Positions 28,674 to 35,048 of a stretch of DNA of 64,000 bases are shown one piece after another. Location: contig SVHG01000010.1 of NCBI GenBank assembly GCA_015055965.1, forward strand, positions 1-64,000. The letters are read 5' to 3'. Under the pieces are notes generated by a model. That model did not search any database, was not told where the DNA came from, and worked only from the letters and a program-made list of their open reading frames with translations. The DNA comes from Clostridiales bacterium (GTDB lineage Bacteria > Bacillota > Clostridia > Christensenellales > Borkfalkiaceae). The first letter of the stretch is position 1; every line of letters starts with the position of its first letter. The position numbers and the translations under genes were made by a program.

Positions 28674-28762
28674 GCCTTATTTTGGGGCTCTTCCTAAAAA
28701 GTATTTGGAATAAAAGCGCTTATCTACGTCGTAATAGTGCAAAAACTTTACGTTTTAGCCTC

Positions 28763-28788
28763 GGTCATGTACGGCAAGTACAATCCCT
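28763..28788 (+). repeat. Short hairpin repeat GGTCATGTAC, copy 1
   Basis: GGTCATGTAC-GGCAA-GTACA followed by ATCCCT; stem TGTAC/GTACA with a 5-nt loop. Copy 2 is 145 bp downstream with a different loop. Confidence 0.65.
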
Positions 28789-28907
28789 TGCTAAATCCGC
28801 AGTTTTTTTCTCTTACTCGTATCTAAACGCTTTATCGCTACACTTATTCTAAAATTCTTTTTAGTCATCACCCTTCGCTATAGAGGCAAAGCCTTGCGCT
28901 TGCCTTT

Positions 28908-28933
28908 GGTCATGTACGCGAAGTACACTCCCT
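28908..28933 (+). repeat. Short hairpin repeat GGTCATGTAC, copy 2
   Basis: GGTCATGTAC-GCGAA-GTACA followed by CTCCCT. Stem and flanks match copy 1; the loop differs, so the palindrome is the conserved part. Confidence 0.65.
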
Positions 28934-29007
28934 TCAGTCAATGCTCGGTTTTACCACTCTAACTCGCAATTGAGGCTTATTTTTCCATAGCTGGTGGCTT
29001 TACTTTT

Positions 29008-29099
29008 GTCACTCTGGAATTTTCGCTTGCGGAAATGATAGAGTCTAAAAGGTTAAATAGGAGTGGGTAGAGATTCTATCGCTAACGCTCCAGAATGAC
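29008..29099. repeat. MITE-like element with imperfect terminal inverted repeats, copy 1
   Basis: Ninety-two bp beginning GTCACTCTGGA and ending TCCAGAATGAC, near-reverse complements. Each end has an internal small hairpin (TTTTCGC/GCGGAAA side and ATCGC-TAA-GCT side). No coding capacity. A second copy lies at 34801-34898. The ends resemble the widespread bacterial dispersed repeats of the GTCATTCTGGAGCG type. Confidence 0.65.
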
Positions 29100-29152
29100 G
29101 TAAAAAAGTTTTTGCGTAAGCTACGCTCTATCTAGTTTAGTGCCATAGCCAT

Positions 29153-29260
29153 TTTGCGTAAGCAAATCACGCGTTTATGCGTGTATGCAATCAACGATTT
29201 ATCGTTGTATGTAATCATTTACGCAGTAAACGTATGTAATCACACCGCAAGGTGTGTATA
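29153..29260 (+). repeat. Hairpin array A: five stem-loops joined by constant linker GTATGYAATC
   Basis: Stem-loops TTTGC-GTAA-GCAAA (29153-29166), ACGCG-TTTA-TGCGT (29169-29182), AACGA-TTTA-TCGTT (29193-29206), TTTAC-GCA-GTAAA (29218-29230) and ACACC-GCAA-GGTGT (29242-29255). The 10-nt linker GTATG(C/T)AATC starts at 29183, 29207 and 29232, and a decayed version at 29256, giving a 24-25-nt period. Linkers are constant while the stems change yet remain self-complementary. The array lies between the ManA-ROK stop codon and the terminator at 29392. It is not a CRISPR, because the variable parts are palindromes of about 14 nt. Confidence 0.85.
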
Positions 29261-29280
29261 TAATAAGAGCCATCCCTAAA

Positions 29281-29380
29281 TTCGCACGGGTGCGAACATC
29301 ATTTTGCGGTAGCAAAACATCATTTGAGCATCACTCAAACATCATTTGCGTTAGCAATATCATTTTGTAAGTACACTTAC
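29281..29380 (+). repeat. Hairpin array B: five stem-loops joined by linker CATCA, copy 1
   Basis: TTCGCA-CGGG-TGCGAA (29281-29296), TTTTGC-GGTA-GCAAAA (29302-29317), TTTGAG-CATCA-CTCAAA (29323-29339), TTGC-GTTA-GCAA (29346-29357) and GTAAG-TACA-CTTAC (29367-29380). The first three linkers are exactly CATCA and the fourth is TATCA. A second copy with changed loops lies at 34580-34674. Confidence 0.85.
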
Positions 29381-29391
29381 TTTATTTTCAT

Positions 29392-29430
29392 AGCCATTTG
29401 CTTTTTAGGGCATATGGCTTTTTTATTTTT
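29392..29430 (+). terminator. Intrinsic terminator downstream of the hairpin arrays
   Basis: AGCCATTTGC and GGGCATATGGCT form an imperfect stem, followed by a T-rich run. This is the first plausible terminator after the ManA-ROK gene, placing arrays A and B in its 3' untranslated region if transcription reads through. Confidence 0.6.
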
Positions 29431-29443
29431 TGGGTTATAGCGA

Positions 29444-29459
29444 GATAATCGCGCTATAG
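29444..29459 (+). repeat. Dispersed 16-nt motif, copy 3
   Basis: GATAATCGCGCTATAG; the preceding TATAGCG pairs with CGCTATA as in copy 1, and a T6 run follows at 29465-29470. Confidence 0.75.
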
Positions 29460-29557
29460 CCCTACTTTTTTATATAAAAGAGTTATTTTTTACCTAAAAA
29501 TAGTAGTAAAATAGTAAGTAGTAAAACAAAATAAAATTCTAATAGGGCAAAACTTAC

Positions 29558-29586
29558 TTGACATAAAAATTCTTTTTATGTACAAT
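29558..29586 (+). promoter_or_regulatory. SigmaA-type promoter of the MATE gene
   Basis: TTGACA, 17 nt, TACAAT, about 67 nt before the start codon at 29654. Confidence 0.85.
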
Positions 29587-29653
29587 TGATTGGATTGGTT
29601 TTGTGAAGAACAAAAGCAAGAGTTAAAAAAATTAATAGAATAGTAGAGGCGTA

Positions 29654-31072
29654 ATGAATAACTCGCAAGCAATAACAACAAACAAGGGAAATCCGCTTGG
29701 GTGGGAAAGAATAAGCAAACTGCTTTTTAAATTTTCTTTGCCGGGCATAGTATCAATGCTTATAAATTCCCTTTATAACATAGTAGACCAAATCTTTATA
29801 GGTCAGGGCGTTGGATATCTTGGTAACGGCGCAACGAGCGTCGTTTTCCCCATGATGACTATTGCGCTTGCATTTTCGCTTTTAATAGGTGACGGCGCGG
29901 CAAGCTATATGAGCTTAATGCTTGGCGTAAAGAACGAAAAAGAGGCGGCTAAGGGTGTTGCGGTTGCAACCTGGGGCGCGTGGCTTTTAGGCGCTATGTT
30001 AGGTATTATATTTGCAATATTTATAGAGCCTTTATGTTGGCTTTGCGGTTCAACAGAGCTTATTTTACCTTACGCAAAGGAATACGGCTTAATCATAGCG
30101 TTGGGCATGCCGGTTGCATCAGTTTCTGTTGCATACGCAGGCTTTATTAGGGCAGACGGTAGCCCCATTTACAATATGATAGGCTTAATTCTTGGTTGCG
30201 TAACCAATATCGTTTTGGACTATTTATTCGTAATAGTTTTAAAATGGGGCGTTGCGGGCGCTGCTTGGGCAACGGTAATAGGTCAAGCGCTTAACGCAGG
30301 AATGTACATAGTGTACTTATTCCGCTTAAAAAACGTAAAGCTAACAAAAAACATAATAAAGGAAAGCTTTTCTTGCTTTTTTAAGGTAGCAAAGCTTGGT
30401 ATCTCTAGCTTTATAAACCAATCTTTAGTTGTAATATTAGTTATTCTTCAAAATAACCTATTAAAGGAATACGGTGCGTTAAGTAAATACGGCGCAGAAA
30501 TTCCCATGACTGCACTGGGTGTAACCATGAAGCTATTCAATATAATAATGGCGGTTTTAATAGGTTTATCGGGTGGATCTCAACCCATTTGGGGATATAA
30601 CTACGGTAGCGGTCAGCGTGATAGGGTTAAAAAGACCTTTATTTACTCAACGATTGTTGGTACGGTGGTAATGGTTATCGCGTTTGTAATCTTTCAACTA
30701 TTCCCAGAGCAGGTTGTTTCCGTTTTTGGGCACGAGGATGCGCTTTATACCGAATTTTCTGTTTTGAGCTTAAAAATTTACCTTTGCGCATTGCCAATTT
30801 TTGCAATTAGAATGATAACCTCTTCCTTATTGCAATCGGTTGGTAAATCAATACTTGGTGCGTTTATATCATTTTCTAAGCAAGTGCTAATACAAATTCC
30901 TGCAATGTATCTTCTTGCGCCCAAGCACGGCGTAATAGGTATTTTATGGTCGGGCCCCATTTCAGACGTTGTTGCTTGCATATTTGCGGTAGTAATTCTT
31001 TTATTCACGGCTAAAGATATATTCAAAAAACCGCACCACACAGAAGAAATAAAAGCTGAAGAAAGCTTATAA
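29654..31072 (+). CDS. MATE-family multidrug/sodium efflux transporter
   Basis: A 472-aa membrane protein with about twelve membrane segments in two similar halves. The N-terminal half has the typical FSLPGIVSMLINSLYNIVDQIFIGQGVG stretch (residues ~25-52), and the matching region recurs near 240-265. Closest in style to MepA/DinF-like transporters of Firmicutes, which export cationic compounds or metabolites in exchange for Na+ or H+. The substrate cannot be inferred. It is a single-gene unit with its own promoter and a strong terminator. The ribosome binding site is weak (AGAGG). Confidence 0.92.
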   Translation: MNNSQAITTNKGNPLGWERISKLLFKFSLPGIVSMLINSLYNIVDQIFIGQGVGYLGNGATSVVFPMMTIALAFSLLIGDGAASYMSLMLGVKNEKEAAKGVAVATWGAWLLGAMLGIIFAIFIEPLCWLCGSTELILPYAKEYGLIIALGMPVASVSVAYAGFIRADGSPIYNMIGLILGCVTNIVLDYLFVIVLKWGVAGAAWATVIGQALNAGMYIVYLFRLKNVKLTKNIIKESFSCFFKVAKLGISSFINQSLVVILVILQNNLLKEYGALSKYGAEIPMTALGVTMKLFNIIMAVLIGLSGGSQPIWGYNYGSGQRDRVKKTFIYSTIVGTVVMVIAFVIFQLFPEQVVSVFGHEDALYTEFSVLSLKIYLCALPIFAIRMITSSLLQSVGKSILGAFISFSKQVLIQIPAMYLLAPKHGVIGILWSGPISDVVACIFAVVILLFTAKDIFKKPHHTEEIKAEESL

Positions 31073-31110
31073 AAATCAATCAAAAGGCGAAAATTAAATA
31101 ATAAAGAAAT

Positions 31111-31154
31111 AAGCCTATAGTGTGAGTTAATCGCGCTATAGGCTTCCTTTTTTT
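31111..31154 (+). terminator. Intrinsic terminator of the MATE gene, containing the 16-nt motif
   Basis: AAGCCTATAGTGTG pairs with CGCGCTATAGGCTT in a 14-bp stem (two G-U pairs) around loop AGTTAAT, and a T7 run follows. This is the clearest case where the dispersed motif makes the loop and 3' arm of a terminator. Confidence 0.88.
31126..31141 (+). repeat. Dispersed 16-nt motif, copy 4
   Basis: GTTAATCGCGCTATAG, embedded in the MATE terminator stem-loop. Confidence 0.8.
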
Positions 31155-31199
31155 ACAAAAACCAAGGGTGTAATTAAAATTATTGTGCTAGTTTTGCGT

Positions 31200-31427
31200 T
31201 GTAAGGCTCTTTCTAATGAAGGTAGATTCCCGCGCAAACGGGGGAAATGTCTATTAAGCAGACAAAAGGGGTGCGCTGTGCTAACGGGCTGGCAGGAGGA
31301 GAAGTGTAATGCGCCGAGTGATAAAGAGATAGTTACTTATTTTTTTGATTTGCTTTTTATCTCTCCCTCCGTCAAAAATTAAAATTTTTGCCACCTCCCC
31401 CGTCAGGAGGAGGCTTACTTTTTTTAT
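31200..31427. repeat. Interspersed non-coding element with terminator-like end
   Basis: GC-rich blocks (GGCAGGAGGAG, CTCCCTCCGTC, CCACCTCCCCCGTC, GGAGGAGGC) in otherwise AT-rich DNA, with an inner AT hairpin CAAAAATT-AA-AATTTTTG. The last part, CCTCC/GGAGG with flanking GCC/GGC followed by T7, looks like an intrinsic terminator (31390-31427). The CTCCCTCCGTC block pattern resembles dispersed repeats seen in gut Firmicutes; the match is from memory and borders are approximate. Confidence 0.45.
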
Positions 31428-31448
31428 ATTACACTGTTAACTAACGTA

Positions 31449-31607
31449 ATGAATTGATGCTTAACGCATCATGAATTGGCGTTGCCATGATTTCTTGCTT
31501 CGCGCCATGATTTGAATTGCATGCACTTTAGGTGCAATTCATGCCGAAAGGCAATTCTTGAAGATGAATATCTTCAATTCATGCAAAATAAAAGTTTGCA
31601 ATTCATT
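31449..31607. repeat. Hairpin array C: stem-loops joined by AATTCAT or its complement ATGAATT
   Basis: GATGC-TTAAC-GCATC (31456-31470), TGGC-GTT-GCCA (31477-31487), a decayed unit near 31494-31506, TGCAC-TTTAG-GTGCA (31522-31536), TGCC-GAAA-GGCA (31542-31553), TTGAAGAT-GAAT-ATCTTCAA (31558-31577) and TGCAAA-7-TTTGCA (31582-31600). Linkers in the left part are ATGAATT/ATGATTT; those in the right part are ATTC(A), the reverse complement, so the array turns round near 31514-31540, where GAATTGCA/TGCAATTC also pair. It ends 110 bp before the secA promoter. Confidence 0.8.
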
Positions 31608-31717
31608 TCAAGGCTAACGGTTGATTGTGTGCGTGAATAAATTACCAAATTAGCCGTTTAAAAATGGCCCAAAAAGACAAAAATCGCGTAAAAGCGAATA
31701 AATTGCGTTAAAAAGAG

Positions 31718-31746
31718 TTTACTTATATTAAAAAATAATATATAAT
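31718..31746 (+). promoter_or_regulatory. SigmaA-type promoter of secA
   Basis: TTTACT, 17 nt, perfect TATAAT, 38 nt before the ATG at 31785. Confidence 0.8.
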
Positions 31747-31784
31747 ATACAAGTTAAATAATTCATAATGGAGTAGTAAACAAA

Positions 31785-34520
31785 ATGGGATTAATAAAAT
31801 ACATTCTTGAAACTGATTCACGCCGTAGCTTGCGTAAAATAGGGGATATGGCGGATAAGATTATGGCTATGTCGCCAAAGTACGAGGCTATGACGGATGA
31901 AGAGCTTCGTAATCAAACCACTCTTTTTAAAGAAAGGGTAGCAGGCGGTGAAAGCCTAGATAGTATTTTACCCGAAGCCTTTGCCGTTGTGCGTGAGGCT
32001 TCTTACCGCGTTCTTAATATGCGCCACTATAAGGTTCAGCTTATGGGTGGTATCTGCGTACACCAAGGCCGTGTTGCAGAGCTTAAAACGGGTGAAGGTA
32101 AAACCCTTATGGCAACCTTACCCGCATACCTAAACGCGCTTTCAGGTAAAGGCGTTCATATTGTTACCGTTAACGATTACCTTGCTAAGCGTGACGCGGA
32201 CTGGATGGGTAAAATTCATCGTTTCTTAGGTCTTACCGTTGGTGTAAACGTACACGAGCTTACTGATGACGATAAGCGCGCTGCTTACGCTTGCGATATT
32301 ACTTACGGTACTAACAACGAATTCGGCTTCGACTATCTTCGTGATAACCTTAAGGTTCACTTAAACCAAATGGTTCAACGCGGACTTAACTTTGCTATCG
32401 TGGACGAGGTTGACTCTATTTTAATAGACGAAGCAAGAACCCCCCTTATTATTTCTGGCAGGGGTAATAAGTCTTCAGAAATGTACGCTCAAGCGGATAG
32501 ATTCGTTCGCACCTTAAAGGGTAAAAAGCTTGCTGAAGGCGAAAAGGTGGAAGACCTTCCCGAAGACGAAGTTATTGACTTTATTATTAACATCAAGGAA
32601 AAGTCAGTTCAAATCACGGAAAGCGGTTCTAGAAAGGCAGAACGCTTCTTTGGTATAGATAACCTTGCAGATATAGAGCACGCAGACCTTAACCACCACA
32701 TACAACAGGCGTTAAAGGCGCACCATATCTTCAAGCGTGATAACGACTATATCGTTCAAGATAACGAAATTATTATCGTTGACGAATTTACCGGCCGTTT
32801 AATGATTGGCCGTAGATATTCAGAGGGCTTACACCAAGCTATTGAAGCAAAGGAAAGGGTTGTTATTCGTAACGAAAACCAAACGCAAGCAACCATTACC
32901 TTCCAAAACTATTTCCGTCTTTACGCTAAGCTTTCCGGTATGACCGGTACTGCTAAAACGGAAGAAGAGGAATTTAAGACCATTTACGGCCTTGACGTTT
33001 TAGAAATTCCCACCAACAAGCCCTTACAAAGAATAGACCAACAAGACGTCGTTTATTCTACTCACAAGGGTAAGCTTCGCGCAATTATTAACCAAATTGC
33101 AGAGCTACACGAAAAAGGTCAACCCGTGCTAGTTGGTACTGTTACCGTTGAAAAGTCTGAAGAAATCTCTCGTGAGCTTTTAAAGCGTAGGGTACGCCAC
33201 CAAATTCTAAACGCTAAAAACCACCGCCGTGAAGCAGAAATTATCGCTCAAGCAGGTAAGCTTGGCGCGGTAACTATTGCTACCAACATGGCTGGTCGTG
33301 GTACGGATATTTTGCTTGGCGGTAACCCCGAATATCTTGCAAAGCAAGACCTTCGCAATCGCGGTATAGATGAAAACGTTATAGAAATGGCTATTTCTTA
33401 CGTTCAAAACGTATCTGAAGAGATAGAAGAGGTGCGCGCGGAATACCGCAAGCTTCTTGCAGAGCACTCTAAGGTTACGGAAGTAGAAAAGCAAAAGGTT
33501 ATGGAGCTTGGCGGTCTTTATATTTTAGGTACGGAACGCCACGAGTCACGCCGTATAGATAACCAGCTTCGCGGTCGTGCAGGCCGTCAAGGTGACCCCG
33601 GCGAATCAAGATTCTATATTTCATTAGAAGACGATCTTGCAAGCCGTTTTGGTGGCGAAAGACTTCAAAAGGTTTATTCACTATTCAAGGTTGATGAAGA
33701 TATGCCTATTGAAGCTAAAATGCTTTCTAAGAGTATAGAAAACGCGCAACGCACCATAGAAGGTAAGAACTTTGGTATAAGAAAACACATTCTTGGCTAC
33801 GACGACGTTATGAACCGTCAGCGTATAGTTATGTATGAAGAAAGAATGAAGGTTTTACGTGGCGAAAATATTCACCAAGACGTTCTTAACCTTATTCCCG
33901 ATTACGTAGAAGGTCTTTTCCATCAGGTTGTTAACGTTTCTCAAGAGCCCTCTTCTTGGGATGAAGAAGCGCTTAATAAGCTATTAGAAGAAAGAGTTCT
34001 TCCCGTTGGTACTCAATATATAACCCGTGAAAGACTTATTAATTGGGATGCTAAATACCTAATTAAAAAGATTGTTGAAAAGGTTATTGAATGCTACGAA
34101 GAAAAAATTGAAAATTACAAGGAACGCGGTATAGATTACCATGAAGTAGAGCGTATTATTCTTCTTCGTATGGTTGATACTAAGTGGATTGAGCATATCG
34201 ATATGATGGATAGGCTAAAACGCGGTATCTCTTTACGTAGCTTTGCTAACGAAGACCCCTTAAACGCTTACAAGCGCGAAGGTCTTGAAATGTTTGAAGA
34301 AATGACTGCTAGCATTCAGGAAGATACCGTTAAATATCTACTTAAAATAGAGGTGGAAAAAGTTCCCACTCGCCAAGAAAGGAAGAATTACGTTGAAAGT
34401 GGCGGCGCTTTAGAAACTGAACAAAAAACGGTTGTTAACCGTGGCGCTACCGTAGGCCGTAATGATCCTTGTCCTTGTGGGTCGGGGAAGAAATATAAGA
34501 ATTGCTGCGGCAAAAACTAA
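31785..34520 (+). CDS. secA: Preprotein translocase ATPase SecA
   Basis: A 911-aa SecA, full length. It has Walker A in KTGEGKTLMA (~residues 99-108), the DEAD-like DEVDSILIDEAR near 205, the preprotein cross-linking domain after it, and the second nucleotide-fold motif NMAGRGTDILLGGNPEYL near 505. A helical scaffold/wing region is followed by a C-terminal SEC-C zinc motif CPCGSGKKYKNCC. SecA drives export of signal-peptide proteins through SecYEG, including the many lipoproteins in this window. It is a single-gene unit with its own promoter; hairpin arrays lie on both sides. Confidence 0.98.
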   Translation: MGLIKYILETDSRRSLRKIGDMADKIMAMSPKYEAMTDEELRNQTTLFKERVAGGESLDSILPEAFAVVREASYRVLNMRHYKVQLMGGICVHQGRVAELKTGEGKTLMATLPAYLNALSGKGVHIVTVNDYLAKRDADWMGKIHRFLGLTVGVNVHELTDDDKRAAYACDITYGTNNEFGFDYLRDNLKVHLNQMVQRGLNFAIVDEVDSILIDEARTPLIISGRGNKSSEMYAQADRFVRTLKGKKLAEGEKVEDLPEDEVIDFIINIKEKSVQITESGSRKAERFFGIDNLADIEHADLNHHIQQALKAHHIFKRDNDYIVQDNEIIIVDEFTGRLMIGRRYSEGLHQAIEAKERVVIRNENQTQATITFQNYFRLYAKLSGMTGTAKTEEEEFKTIYGLDVLEIPTNKPLQRIDQQDVVYSTHKGKLRAIINQIAELHEKGQPVLVGTVTVEKSEEISRELLKRRVRHQILNAKNHRREAEIIAQAGKLGAVTIATNMAGRGTDILLGGNPEYLAKQDLRNRGIDENVIEMAISYVQNVSEEIEEVRAEYRKLLAEHSKVTEVEKQKVMELGGLYILGTERHESRRIDNQLRGRAGRQGDPGESRFYISLEDDLASRFGGERLQKVYSLFKVDEDMPIEAKMLSKSIENAQRTIEGKNFGIRKHILGYDDVMNRQRIVMYEERMKVLRGENIHQDVLNLIPDYVEGLFHQVVNVSQEPSSWDEEALNKLLEERVLPVGTQYITRERLINWDAKYLIKKIVEKVIECYEEKIENYKERGIDYHEVERIILLRMVDTKWIEHIDMMDRLKRGISLRSFANEDPLNAYKREGLEMFEEMTASIQEDTVKYLLKIEVEKVPTRQERKNYVESGGALETEQKTVVNRGATVGRNDPCPCGSGKKYKNCCGKN

Positions 34521-34579
34521 ACTTTACTTACTTCGTTATAGAGGCAAAGCCTTATTCTATAATAAGAGCCATCCCTTAA

Positions 34580-34674
34580 TTCGCTTGGTGCGAACATCAT
34601 TTTGCGCAAGCAAAACATCATTTGAGTATCACTCAAACATCATTTGCGTTAGCATTATCATTGCGTAAGCTTTG
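34580..34674 (+). repeat. Hairpin array B, copy 2
   Basis: TTCGC-TTGGT-GCGAA (34580-34594), TTTTGC-GCAA-GCAAAA (34600-34615) and TTTGAG-TATCA-CTCAAA (34621-34637), then a decayed TTTGC-GTTA-GCA and a truncated last unit. Linkers are CATCA. Compared with copy 1, loops have changed (GGTA to GCAA, CATCA to TATCA) while the stems of units 2 and 3 are identical. It starts 60 bp after the secA stop codon. Confidence 0.85.
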
Positions 34675-34800
34675 CTCGGTTTTGTCACTCTAACTCGCAA
34701 TTAAAGCTTAGTTAGTGCCATAGCCATTGGCTTTTTTAAAAAGCCTGCTTTGACACGCTTGTGTCTAATCCTTATTTACCTTAGAGAATGGCTCGGTTTT

Positions 34801-34898
34801 GTCACTCTGGAATTTTCGCTTGCGAAAATGATAGAGTCTTAAAGGAGTGCTTTAACTGTGGAAGGGTGGAGATTTTATCGCTAACGCTTTAAAATGAC
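34801..34898. repeat. MITE-like element, copy 2
   Basis: Ninety-eight bp beginning GTCACTCTGGAATTTTCGC and ending TAAAATGAC. It shares its left end, TAGAGTCT and TATCGCTAACGCT with copy 1 at 29008-29099, but the middle differs and the right end has drifted. Confidence 0.6.
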
Positions 34899-34972
34899 GC
34901 AAAAAAGGTTTTTACGCAAGTACGGCTTTTGTATTAAATAAAAGAACGTTTAAACCCGATAAAAGGGGTGCT

Positions 34973-35003
34973 AAAGGGACTTCTTAAGGGAAGTCCCTTT
35001 TTT
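34973..35003 (+). terminator. Intrinsic terminator, probably of secA
   Basis: AAAGGGACTTC and GAAGTCCCTTT form a perfect 11-bp stem with a 6-nt loop, followed by T-rich sequence. It is the first strong terminator after the secA stop, 450 bases away, so array B copy 2 would lie in the secA transcript. Confidence 0.88.
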
Positions 35004-35048
35004 ATTTTCTATTTAACTGTTAACTTTATTTTTTAACGGAGGTTATTT

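Larger units (their letters stand above)
28674..29653. other. Gene-less 980-bp region of hairpin modules
   Basis: No credible gene. It contains two TGTAC-5-GTACA hairpin repeats (28763-28788 and 28908-28933), a short AGGC-AAA-GCCT hairpin (28884-28894), a MITE-like element (29008-29099), hairpin arrays A (29153-29260) and B (29281-29380), a terminator (29392-29430), one 16-nt motif (29444-29459) and the MATE promoter (29558-29586). Several modules recur after secA at 34.5-34.9 kb. Confidence 0.8.
31073..31784. other. Gene-less 712-bp region between MATE and secA
   Basis: Contains the MATE terminator built around a 16-nt motif (31111-31154), an interspersed element with GC-rich hairpins (~31200-31427), hairpin array C (31449-31607) and the secA promoter (31718-31746). 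A 65-codon open frame at 31185-31382 runs through the repeat element and shows no protein-like features. Confidence 0.75.
34521..35048. other. Gene-less 528-bp region after secA
   Basis: Holds array B copy 2 (34580-34674), a GCTCGGTTTTGTCACTCT direct repeat (34674-34691 and 34791-34808), the small hairpin GACAC-GCTT-GTGTC (34752-34765), the second MITE-like element (34801-34898) and a strong terminator (34973-35003). The module order is reshuffled relative to 28.86-29.43 kb. Confidence 0.75.

Noticed and set aside
29153..29380. CRISPR array
   Set aside because: Periodic, but the constant part is only 5-10 nt and the variable parts are short palindromes, not 28-40-nt unique spacers; no cas genes.
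29490..29681. 63-codon minus-strand frame overlapping the MATE start
   Set aside because: Covers the MATE promoter and start codon on the opposite strand; low-complexity composition.
30778..31083. 101-codon minus-strand frame
   Set aside because: Shadow of the MATE gene 3' end; no start signal.
31185..31382. 65-codon plus-strand frame between MATE and secA
   Set aside because: Runs through an interspersed non-coding element with GC-rich hairpins, has no ribosome binding site and no protein-like pattern.
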